The notes beneath the pieces are model-generated. The model made no database searches. It was given only the letters and a program-made list of their open reading frames with translations, and was not told the origin of the DNA. A stretch of DNA of 64,000 nt from Labrenzia sp. R4_2 (GTDB lineage Bacteria; Pseudomonadota; Alphaproteobacteria; Rhizobiales; Stappiaceae), in NCBI RefSeq assembly GCF_017743865.1, contig NZ_JAGHRJ010000005.1, positions 310,001-374,000 on the forward strand. The letters run 5' to 3'. Shown piece after piece: positions 44,001 through 50,096 of this stretch. Position numbers and translations under genes: made by a program. The first letter of the stretch is position 1, and each line of letters starts with the position of its first letter.

Positions 44001-44328
44001 TGGCCTGACCGGCGGTTCGGAGGCGCCTGGTGAGAAGTCGCAAAAATTCGAAGAGCAAGCAACGGACGGGGCTCCCGGTTCGCCTCATTCAGAGCGGAAG
44101 CCAACGCGGTTTACCGGCACCGTAATGATCTCGCCGGAACGGCCGGCAAGGGATATCCACCAAATTGTCGAGGCGATCGTCGAACAGCTCACGACGCTAC
44201 CAGGTAACGAAGTGAGGCTAAGGCTCGAGATCGAAGCAGAAGTGCCCGGCGGACTCGATCGCGCAAAGGTGCGGACGCTGGTCGAAAATGCCAATACGCT
44301 CGGCTTTGTCGAGAAGTCGATCGAATGA
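41032..44328 (+). CDS. DUF499 AAA-type ATPase with N-terminal HEPN/Swt1-like domain
   Basis: This 1098-aa protein has an N-terminal Swt1/HEPN-like region with LGDVRNKLSHNATFTYDDAE (about residues 90-109), where RNKLSH is an R-x4-H motif. The DUF499 ATPase follows: LQTNFGGGKTHSMLALYHMG (Walker A, about 244-263), SLILIDEWVAYLRQIYKVEG (Walker B, about 358-377), and LLVASLPASQIEVGGEGGQE. The middle and C-terminus are long and end in an acidic linker and a small RLEIEAEVPGGLDRAKVRTL domain typical of DUF499 proteins. It starts 13 bp after the methyltransferase. BREX BrxC and similar ATPases play the analogous motor/clamp role. The operon ends here. Confidence 0.92.
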   Translation: MAKSTRQYVFEGMELLPVALIPFVEKRLETSLKGHWQVQVLEKLPNLRPNSSGAVGWDQAALFNVMDRFWSEAFKAVLGRAERSLVNELGDVRNKLSHNATFTYDDAERALDSMRRLMEAISAGETAEQLGKMRDTILRTKFTELRRNEERRKTQRLEISVETVAGLLPWREVVEPHQDVATGEFQQAEFAADLAKVHSGSAPPEYRDPRQFFSRTYLTEGLSALLIGAAKRLSGSGGDPVVELQTNFGGGKTHSMLALYHMGGPTPVQDLSGLDQLLEKQGLSVPKGVNRAVLVGTSRGPQDVLHAEGDRKIRTTWGELAWQLGGADAYAMVAGNDASGIAPGSNLLEALFKKYAPSLILIDEWVAYLRQIYKVEGLPSGSFDANLSFVQSLTEAVKASPGTLLVASLPASQIEVGGEGGQEALARLKQTFSRVESSWRPASQEESYEIVRRRLFKDIPGDKFHHRDNTLKQFAKLYRENANDFPQGCADEDYRRKLEKAYPIHPELFDQLYTSWGSLEKFQRTRGVLRLMAQAVHELWMSGDPSVMIMPGSVAVSSPRIEPELLHYLDVSWQSIIAGDVDGTTSTPYKIDQSAPNLNRYSATRRVARTIFMGTAPTHQQQNTGLDDKQINLGVVQPGERPAIFGDALRRLTNQAKFMHADLGRYWYSMSASLNRIAADKAAQIEAALVDVTIDAELGKYVNGLADRGHFDARQVAPASSAEVPDEAGGVRAVVLGVAHSHNGRDTSEALIEAKDILMQRGSAPRVYRNTLVFIAADARQLDNLKDAVRTSLAWGEIVRDTDRLNLTQSDSALAKAKLAEATETIKTRLKEAWCYLHYPTQESAQADVEWMSGKIPAQDGLLARVSKKLVAEEGLLTELGPSRLDRDLQKYIWNGKPHLSLKDLLEYLNRHIYLPRLKNRDVLIKAVQAAVSGMLPGPFAYAERWDENAGAYLGLAIERTDNAVVVIDSDSIIVKSDVAEAHRPAPAEPGLTGGSEAPGEKSQKFEEQATDGAPGSPHSERKPTRFTGTVMISPERPARDIHQIVEAIVEQLTTLPGNEVRLRLEIEAEVPGGLDRAKVRTLVENANTLGFVEKSIE

Positions 44329-44371
44329 TAGTGAGGTAGTTCTGCCCGCCTATCCTGCGGCGCTCGTCCTA

Positions 44372-44590
44372 TCATATAGCCGCCTTAAGCGAATGTTGTG
44401 AATCGGCAAGAGGCCCCGTTGCCGATCGGCGTCGTAAGTTATTGAAATTGTACGTACCACCGGGGTCAATCCGTGACGCCGATTCACGCACGCGGCCAGC
44501 TTCCATCTCAGTGATGATCTCGCTAGAGATTTGGTCGTAAGTTTTCGTCCGGCTTGTGCGGGCGTTCTGTGTACGCCTATTTCGGGGTAT
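44372..44590 (-). pseudogene. Decayed copy of the ArdC-N-like ORF and its leader
   Basis: Read leftward from 44590 the frame gives PRNRRTQNARTSRTKTYDQI, then SSEIITEMEAGRVRESASRI and a stop at 44372. It aligns with the intact ORF at 17637-17816 (N-R-x-AR-x-RT-Y-I-II-E-EA-R). The upstream bases CGTCGCAGAGAATCGCGATA match CGTCGCGGAGACCCGCGATG of leader copy D at 16 of 20 positions, with the start ATG changed to ATA. Farther upstream, to about 44680, the leader similarity fades. This is a duplicated and decayed ICE locus and fills most of the 350-bp gap between the DUF499 and GNAT genes. Confidence 0.65.
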
Positions 44591-44679
44591 CGCGATTCTC
44601 TGCGACGGTCACTAAGAGCCATTCGCTCGCCTTAGTACCTATTGGCACGCCCCGTGTGCACCTTCACTCCCCTTGGTGA

Positions 44680-45186
44680 CTAAGCTCTTGCAGCCTCGAG
44701 TGACGCCGCAATGGCGGCAGTGGAGCGGAAGAGAACAAACGGATCGCCGCGGGAAGGTACAAAACCGCGGCGCTGCCAGAACTGCGCCGCCTCGTTATCG
44801 ACAGCGTTCACCACCAATGCCCGCCCACCGATGAGAGCAGCCGCCTGAACGCTGCGCTCCAATGCATGCTTGACGAGGCCGGTGCCGATCCCCTGCCCTG
44901 CCCAGGCCAAATCGGTTGCGAGTTGTCCGAGGAGAAGGCAGGGAACGGGATCAGGCGGTTGACCGGTGCGGATCGATCTCGGCATGACGGTGGGCACGAT
45001 CGATGTCGGCGCGAGCCCATAGTACCCCACCACTCGGCCATCATCATGCACAACCATGACAGCCGTAAAACCCTTCTGCTGGTTGGAGAGCGCCCGGGTC
45101 TTCAGCCAATGATCGAGAGCGGGCTTGCCACAGGAGAAATCGGTAAGAACATGCGCCGCATTCAACGGCTCCGGTGCGGAGAGCAC
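44680..45186 (-). CDS. GNAT-family acetyltransferase toxin (TacT/AtaT-like)
   Basis: This 168-aa protein starts at GTG 45186, six bases after the antitoxin stop. It has the GNAT core: KGFTAVMVVHDDGRVVGYYG, LLGQLATDLAWAGQGIGTGL (acetyl-CoA loop, about residues 86-105), ALVVNAVDNEAAQFWQRRGF and a final Tyr-free FVLFRSTA strand. GNAT toxins of this type acetylate aminoacyl-tRNA and stop translation when the DUF1778 antitoxin is lost. Here it lies between the defence operon and the integrase, a typical place for stabilising an integrated element. The usual catalytic Tyr near the C-terminus (often SLYY/LFYP) is not obvious in FVLFRS, so activity should not be assumed. Confidence 0.88.
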   Translation of the reverse strand: MLSAPEPLNAAHVLTDFSCGKPALDHWLKTRALSNQQKGFTAVMVVHDDGRVVGYYGLAPTSIVPTVMPRSIRTGQPPDPVPCLLLGQLATDLAWAGQGIGTGLVKHALERSVQAAALIGGRALVVNAVDNEAAQFWQRRGFVPSRGDPFVLFRSTAAIAASLEAARA

Positions 45187-45192
45187 AGTGGA

Positions 45193-45492
45193 TTACGGCT
45201 TCGAAGTGCCGCTGGTCTCCCAAGGCGCGGCTCGCCGGACCAGATCCACCATCTCAGGAATAGGCGCCGTATCGGCGGAAACGACATCCATGAAAGCGGC
45301 GAAACCCTCCGCGCTCATTCGAATGAGACCTGACTCCATAACCACCTCTTCGGCAGCGCGCACGGCAGCCTCGCGCACGAAGTCTGTGCGCGAGCGGCCG
45401 CGCAGGCTGGCGGCCCGGTCGATCATTGCGACATCCGATTCAGGCAGACGCATCGATATCGGATGCTCCTTGCGGTCGGCAACGGTAGCCAT
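45193..45492 (-). CDS. DUF1778 antitoxin (TacA-like, RHH)
   Basis: This 99-aa protein starts at ATG 45492 with AGGAG seven bases upstream; the extension to 45534 overlaps the promoter and is rejected. The N-terminal ribbon-helix-helix reads HPISMRLPESDVAMIDRAAS and GRSRTDFVREAAVRAAEEVV (about residues 10-50). The C-terminal tail (AEGFAAFMDVVSADTAPIPE) should wrap the GNAT toxin. It binds its own operator at 45526-45544. The pair is complete and in the usual antitoxin-first order. Confidence 0.92.
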   Translation of the reverse strand: MATVADRKEHPISMRLPESDVAMIDRAASLRGRSRTDFVREAAVRAAEEVVMESGLIRMSAEGFAAFMDVVSADTAPIPEMVDLVRRAAPWETSGTSKP

Positions 45493-45512
45493 GGCAGGTC
45501 TCCTTTGTTGCA

Positions 45513-45544
45513 TATATAGAGAATTGTATCGCAAAATGCAATAC
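45513..45544 (-). promoter_or_regulatory. Promoter and operator of the toxin-antitoxin pair
   Basis: Read leftward, TTGCAT (45541-45536) and TATATA (45518-45513) are separated by exactly 17 bp, a strong sigma-70 promoter. An inverted repeat, GTATTGCATTTTGCGATAC (45544-45526), overlaps the -35, the expected place for the RHH antitoxin to repress. Confidence 0.75.
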
Positions 45545-45560
45545 AGTTAGACTTATTTGG

Positions 45561-46934
45561 CTAAGCGGCCCAAACGCGCATTCGCACGATTTCATTCTGT
45601 TCAGAGTGTCTAGAATATTCTTTTGCACGAAGGAGCTGACGACGTGCCGCACCGATCCCAAGCCAATCTTGAATTTCACGGTTCTCATTTAACGTGTTGC
45701 GAAACACTGAAAACATCGTATCGCTGATTGACTGCTGCTGCGCTCGTAGATGATCCTCAAGCAGCTTATGCCGTGTAATGTACCCGGAGTTCACGCCAGG
45801 AACCGAATGATTCATCAACATCCTTGCGTCCAGTTCCGAGACACCCGCCGGCGTCGCCACGGTGCGATAGGTCTGGCGCAGTTCATTGCCCCATTTCGAC
45901 AATGTCGCGCGATCTTCCTTGTGCTCAACCAGATGACCAGTGGCACTGTCTGCGGGAAACAGCCAGTCATTGGCCTCATACGGGTGCATCTGCCGACCAA
46001 ATCGAATGCATCGCAGGAGGCAACAGACCATCTCCCTCGACAGCGGGATATCAAAGGCACGATCCGCACCTCCTTTCGGACGGGGGATGTGAAGCACCCT
46101 GCGGCGAAAATCCAGATGGGCTGGTTTCGCTTCTCTTAACGCGGCCGGCCGGCACGCGGACAGCAGTGTAAACAGGTGAAACTCGCGTCGGACGGGATTT
46201 TCAAGCTGGGCAGCCTCGATAAACCATTCCTTCAGGTCAATGAGACCCATGCCGCTATCGCGGCGTTTCTCATGGTTCCAGTCCACGCTGTCGACCGGGT
46301 TGTCTGCAGGCAGTTCCCGATTGGTCTTTCGAGCGTGATTGTAGATCGCCCTGAAAGTGCGCATGCTGCCATTGGCTATGTAGGGACCGTGCTTCTCACC
46401 AATCTCGTCATGTTTGGCGGCAACCCGGCCAGGATCATCGCCAAACTGCTTCAGGGGCATCTCCTGCCAATCCTTAAAGATCCGCTCGACGTGATCCCTA
46501 TAACTCTCGATCGTGCGCTCGCTCCGGTTCTTACGCTGCATGGCAATCTTGTAGCGAGCCCAGGCTTGCTTGAGCGTGATGCCGGATGCCTCGTTATTTT
46601 CGCCGTTCGTTATCTCAGAAGCGTTTGAAGCCTTGGCAGCTTTCTCACCGTTCCTGGGATGAATACCCCGGCTGAGCTGGGACAGATACTCCTTCGCAAC
46701 AGACCTCGCCGCACGCGTGGAGAGCTCCCTCGTGTCGCCAATGGCGAGACGAACCGTGGAGGCGCGCTTGCCTAGTTTTCGGAGATCCGCCTGTACCATG
46801 AAGGTCTTTTTTCGGGCTCCGACCATAAGGAAGAACCCTTTTAGCTCGGTATCCCGGACAATGTAGCGTCCCTTATCGGGCGGCATAAGACGTTCAATTG
46901 CTTTATCGTTCAATAGGATACGCATATCGGCCAT
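45561..46934 (-). CDS. int: Tyrosine recombinase / integrase of the element
   Basis: The start is taken at ATG 46934 (MADMRILLNDKAIERLMPPD); the upstream in-frame extension to 47006 translates a 12-bp tandem repeat and is probably regulatory. The 457-aa protein has an N-terminal arm-binding DUF4102-like region (RDTELKGFFLMVGARKKTFM), a SAM-like core-binding domain (about residues 125-220) and a catalytic domain. Catalytic landmarks are FTLLSACRPAALREAKPAHL (Arg I), LRQTYRTVATPAG (Arg II), ARMLMNHSVPGVNSGYITRH (His/Tyr). The residue normally His before Arg II is not clear. It lies beside the tRNA-derived site at 47114-47160, as expected for a site-specific ICE integrase. Confidence 0.93.
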   Translation of the reverse strand: MADMRILLNDKAIERLMPPDKGRYIVRDTELKGFFLMVGARKKTFMVQADLRKLGKRASTVRLAIGDTRELSTRAARSVAKEYLSQLSRGIHPRNGEKAAKASNASEITNGENNEASGITLKQAWARYKIAMQRKNRSERTIESYRDHVERIFKDWQEMPLKQFGDDPGRVAAKHDEIGEKHGPYIANGSMRTFRAIYNHARKTNRELPADNPVDSVDWNHEKRRDSGMGLIDLKEWFIEAAQLENPVRREFHLFTLLSACRPAALREAKPAHLDFRRRVLHIPRPKGGADRAFDIPLSREMVCCLLRCIRFGRQMHPYEANDWLFPADSATGHLVEHKEDRATLSKWGNELRQTYRTVATPAGVSELDARMLMNHSVPGVNSGYITRHKLLEDHLRAQQQSISDTMFSVFRNTLNENREIQDWLGIGAARRQLLRAKEYSRHSEQNEIVRMRVWAA

Positions 46935-46950
46935 GTCATGATACCTGAGA

Positions 46951-47014
46951 TTTTTGAAACGGTTTTTGAAACGGTTTTGGCGCAACGAAGTGTTTAACGG
47001 TTGCAATTGGCAAC
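46951..47014 (-). promoter_or_regulatory. Direct repeats and palindrome in the integrase promoter / attachment arm
   Basis: Two tandem copies of a 12-bp unit TTTTGAAACGGT occupy about 46952-46976, just upstream of the integrase start. A GTTGC-AATTG-GCAAC type inverted repeat lies at 47000-47014. These are candidate integrase arm sites, excisionase sites or an autoregulatory operator. Confidence 0.5.
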
Positions 47015-47113
47015 AACCGCACGCTATACGATAATTAATTGAATATCAAGAGGAAATTGATGACTTCTGAGGTTAATAGAGCTAACGGATAAGGCGGCGT
47101 ACGGCTCGCTTTA

Positions 47114-47160
47114 AATTCCTAATCTGAGGGTCACAGGTTCGAATCCTGTCGGGGTCACCA
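47114..47160 (+). tRNA. 3' half of a tRNA (apparently tRNA-Arg CCT) forming the attachment site
   Basis: The segment reads TTCCTAA (anticodon loop, CCT) TCTGA, variable loop, ACAGG-TTCGAAT-CCTGT T arm, acceptor strand CGGGGTC and encoded ACCA. There is no matching 5' half: the bases before (GCTCGCTTTAA) cannot pair with the anticodon stem or acceptor. It is therefore the displaced or duplicated 3' end left by integration into the tRNA, crossing over near the anticodon loop. An intact copy would be expected at the other end of the element, outside the window. Confidence 0.75.
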
Positions 47161-47294
47161 ATCTTTTTAAGGTTATCGCCGTAAGCGTATCATGCTTTTC
47201 CCCGAAACGACTGAACCGCCGGGCTGTGGCGCGCCGCGAAATTTTGCACAGATCGGCAGAACGCTTTGCACACCGCCGACTGTTAAAAGTGTCG

Positions 47295-48509
47295 CTATTT
47301 TCCAGTGTTGTGATTCTTAGTCTCTGCAGCGATCAACGCTACTTCGTCACCTGCGGCTGAATTAAGGACGCCATCAATCCTCGCCTCAATTTTAGTCCGG
47401 TCTTCGAGGCGCGCAGTCACTTGATCGACTTTATCTTGACCGTAAGTCTCTTCAGATATTTTACTCTCTATACGCGGGTCCAGGCTAAGACGAAGGCCTG
47501 CTGCCAAGTCAGGGACCAATGGCTTGGCAGCAATTTTCAGTTCATTTTTGAGTTCGTTTTGCCGTTCTATTACTTTGGGGTCACCGATCTTTTTCACAAT
47601 ATCGGCTACGGCTTCGTTGATCGCTGTCTCAACTACATTATCAATGTACTGCTTTGTTAAAGCCTCGTCGCCGTCACTCACTTGGCGCAACTCACGATAC
47701 AGTTTTATCAAGCTGAGATGCTTTTCAGCAACGATCAGTAATCTTTCATAAAAATACATTATGCCCAGTGCCGCAGGTCCCCACTCTATAAGAAAAGCGA
47801 TGACCACATTTGTGGTAGAAATCCATAGGACTTTGTGATCGGAACGTGATCCGGTTGCCAGTTCTTCGACTACCTGTAAAGCGGCATTAATATTGCGAAT
47901 CTTTTGTGGCAACTGCCCTAGAGAGCGGCCGTATGACCGGTCTGGTATAAGAACCTCAATTGCAACCTGGCCTTCAGGCGTTTGATACGTTTCCACTCCG
48001 AATGATTGGGCAGCTTCGACTAGATGCTTCATCTTCTGCAAAAAATCTTGAGCTCCCTCAAGATACATCTGCATCTCGGACGATGACATTACTAGTTTTT
48101 TGTTTTTCGATCTGAATGCGGCCAAAAGTGTTTTCGCAACTGCATCTGGCATACACTGCGAAAAACTACTGTGAGACAAAGTGCGTTTCAATTCTATTGG
48201 GTAGGCACGAATAACCGTTTTGTTGAGCATTACCTCAGCTTGTTCACTTATCGGATGCGCTTGTTGCGCAAACTGCGCGTCGTTGAGGTTTGGCCGTTGT
48301 ATCAATGCATTCACCGCCTGTTGCAGCGTAGGAATTACTTTCAAACGTTTGTAATCATCTATGATGTCGTCCGCTATCGACAGAAGCTGCCCTGCAAGCA
48401 TCCTTACCTCCTTCGAATCATTCCCCTCAATACACACACGATTTGGTTGAAACGTCGAGACGCTTGCATATCTTTGGATGGCCGTAGATGATTGATTTTT
48501 GTTGTGCAT
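47295..48509 (-). CDS. Uncharacterised protein, 404 aa
   Basis: Not recognised. The start is ATG 48509 with GAGGATC just before it; the longer frame reaching 48554 would overlap the methylase gene. The protein starts MHNKNQSSTAIQRYASVSTF and is mostly helical. One hydrophobic stretch, VLWISTTNVVIAFLIEWGPA (about residues 229-248), could be a membrane helix, and heptad-like helices follow. It is A+T-richer than its neighbours and lies at the junction between the ICE attachment site and the prophage, so it is probably a late prophage cargo gene (moron) or host accessory gene. It contains no conserved motif I can name. Confidence 0.65.
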   Translation of the reverse strand: MHNKNQSSTAIQRYASVSTFQPNRVCIEGNDSKEVRMLAGQLLSIADDIIDDYKRLKVIPTLQQAVNALIQRPNLNDAQFAQQAHPISEQAEVMLNKTVIRAYPIELKRTLSHSSFSQCMPDAVAKTLLAAFRSKNKKLVMSSSEMQMYLEGAQDFLQKMKHLVEAAQSFGVETYQTPEGQVAIEVLIPDRSYGRSLGQLPQKIRNINAALQVVEELATGSRSDHKVLWISTTNVVIAFLIEWGPAALGIMYFYERLLIVAEKHLSLIKLYRELRQVSDGDEALTKQYIDNVVETAINEAVADIVKKIGDPKVIERQNELKNELKIAAKPLVPDLAAGLRLSLDPRIESKISEETYGQDKVDQVTARLEDRTKIEARIDGVLNSAAGDEVALIAAETKNHNTGK

Positions 48510-48543
48510 GATCCTCACATCTGCCGGAATTGCATTTCTTTTC

Positions 48544-49371
48544 CTAATTCCCAATCACCAGCTCATTCGCCGCCTTCGGGCCTTTGGCGTTGGCGGTGTA
48601 ATTGAGTGACACTTCCTTGATGTCGAACCCTTTGAAAATTTCGCGGATCTCCGGCACATCGTTGATGGACATCAGAAACCGGCCCTTGATGTTCCCGAGC
48701 TGGTCGGCAAGGCGCTGGAAGTCGTCGCGGGCAAAGAGGCCCTTGCCGTAGTAGGTTTCACAATCCCAATACGGCGGATCGAGATAAAACAGGGTGTCCG
48801 GCCGGTCGTAGCGGGCGATACAGTCGGCGTAAGGCAGACACTCGATAATGACGCCGGACAAGCGCTCGTGCACATCTTCCAGTAGCGGCACAACCTTGGT
48901 CAGATCGAACCGGGCACCGCGCAACGAGACGCCAAATGTGCGGCTGGAAACCTTGCCCGCGAAGGTGATGCGCTGAAGATAGAGAAATCGGGCCGCGCGT
49001 TCCAGATCGGTCAACGTGTCAGGTGCGGTTTCCGCCAGACGCTGGAATTCGCTCCGGCTCGTCAGCTGGAACTTCAGGACCTCCAAAAACTGCGGATAGT
49101 GGCGCTGCAGGATCCGGAAAAGGGTCACAACATCCCTGGACAGATCGTTGATCACTTCGCATTGGGGCCGCGCCGGGCGGCGAAAGAAAATACCGCCCAT
49201 GCCGACAAACGGTTCCACATAGGTCCGGTGCGAGATTTGGCCGATACGGTTGGAAATGAATTTGGAAAGTTGGCGTTTCCCTCCGATATAGGGAGCCACC
49301 GGGCGGGCGGCTGGGACTTCCGCCAAATCTGCAGTGTTCTTAATCTGTTCTTTTGACATCGAATCGCTCAT
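48544..49371 (-). CDS. DNA adenine methylase (Dam family), prophage-borne
   Basis: This 275-aa class alpha N6-adenine methyltransferase has PYIGGKRQLSKFISNRIGQI (FxGxK-like motif I with PYIGGK), VEPFVGMGGIFFRR, CEVINDLSRDVVTLFRILQR and the catalytic FYLDPPYWDCETYYGKGLFA (DPPY, about residues 192-211). It is the penultimate gene of the prophage late operon, after the tail fibre and a hypothetical protein. Phage Dam homologues commonly protect DNA from restriction; target GATC is the usual guess but cannot be shown here. The catalytic motif is intact. The exact start (49371 or 49359) is unsure. Confidence 0.92.
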   Translation of the reverse strand: MSDSMSKEQIKNTADLAEVPAARPVAPYIGGKRQLSKFISNRIGQISHRTYVEPFVGMGGIFFRRPARPQCEVINDLSRDVVTLFRILQRHYPQFLEVLKFQLTSRSEFQRLAETAPDTLTDLERAARFLYLQRITFAGKVSSRTFGVSLRGARFDLTKVVPLLEDVHERLSGVIIECLPYADCIARYDRPDTLFYLDPPYWDCETYYGKGLFARDDFQRLADQLGNIKGRFLMSINDVPEIREIFKGFDIKEVSLNYTANAKGPKAANELVIGN

Positions 49372-49616
49372 AAACAACCCGGCTTGCGCAAGCCAAGCGG
49401 GGCGGCGTTATCCTAACGTGCGTCGTGCGGGAAGACTTGGAGTATCCCGTAGTGGTGTCCGGCTTGCCCGAGCCGGATGCTACCCCCGCCTTTTTTGCAA
49501 GAGTGCCATCTTTTTCATACAGCCGATCGGCTTATGGAGCGCCGGAACAGTTCCAAATAGAAGTCAGAGGCGCGTTACTAGCAGATAGATCGAAAGCCTC
49601 CTCGTCAGATAGTGGC
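49372..49616. other. Hairpin-rich gap in the prophage tail region
   Basis: Two related stems occur: CCGGCTTGCGCAAGCC near 49380-49395 and TCCGGCTTGCCCGAGCCGGA near 49461-49480. The second is followed on the plus strand by a C/T-rich run ending TTTTTT. These may be transcription terminators or recombination hot spots flanking the methylase gene. No gene is seen. Confidence 0.45.
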
Positions 49617-50093
49617 TCAACCGGTGAGTGCGTCTGGCCAATGGACATCATCGGCATAGTCGGCAGGGATCGGCTGCATGGCCCGGAGCGCTTTGGACGC
49701 GGCGTCCATTGCATCGACATAGGCTTCCGCCATCTCCAACTCAGCAGCACGTGAAGTCTGGTCGGCAGTCCAATTGGCTTCGCCAATTCGAAGGAGGCGC
49801 ACCGCTTCGCGGACACCGTCATTGATCAGTCGTGTAAGGTGATCTGTGTCCCGAGCACCGTATGTTTCCATGAGACGGCGGGCGCATTCCGTCCGCACGT
49901 CATCAGGAGATGGGGCAAGAGCGGTCCGGTCCGCTGCCTCCAGCGCTGGCGCGAACTGAGCTGATATGGTCACAACCCGTTCGTCGTCAGTCTCGCCGCG
50001 GTCAATTCGTGAAACTGCATTGCGTGCCTGTTCAGACAATTGCGAAAGTGCATTCGTCAATTCTTCCGCTGAGGCGAAGGTAACGGTAGCCAT
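49617..50093 (-). CDS. Prophage protein of unknown function (tail fibre-adjacent)
   Basis: This 158-aa protein starts MATVTFASAEELTNALSQLS, is helical and acidic, and ends ADYADDVHWPDALTG. It follows the tail-fibre gene by 3 bp, the position where fibre-assembly chaperones are usually encoded in Mu- and P2-like phages. No recognised fibre-assembly (Tfa) signature is present, so the role is only inferred from position. Confidence 0.65.
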   Translation of the reverse strand: MATVTFASAEELTNALSQLSEQARNAVSRIDRGETDDERVVTISAQFAPALEAADRTALAPSPDDVRTECARRLMETYGARDTDHLTRLINDGVREAVRLLRIGEANWTADQTSRAAELEMAEAYVDAMDAASKALRAMQPIPADYADDVHWPDALTG

Positions 50094-50096
50094 CAA

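Noticed and set aside
28600..44328. Canonical DISARM or BREX locus
   Set aside because: No drmA/drmB/drmC, no pglZ/brxZ phosphatase and no Lon-like brxL are visible; only the SNF2-DUF3883, methylase and large ATPase resemble those systems.
46935..47006. Integrase start at 47006
   Set aside because: The added N-terminus translates a 12-bp tandem repeat (NRFKNRFKN) and has no ribosome site; ATG 46934 fits the usual start of the arm-binding domain.
47101..47160. Complete tRNA gene
   Set aside because: The 5' acceptor strand, D arm and 5' anticodon stem are missing; the preceding bases do not pair.
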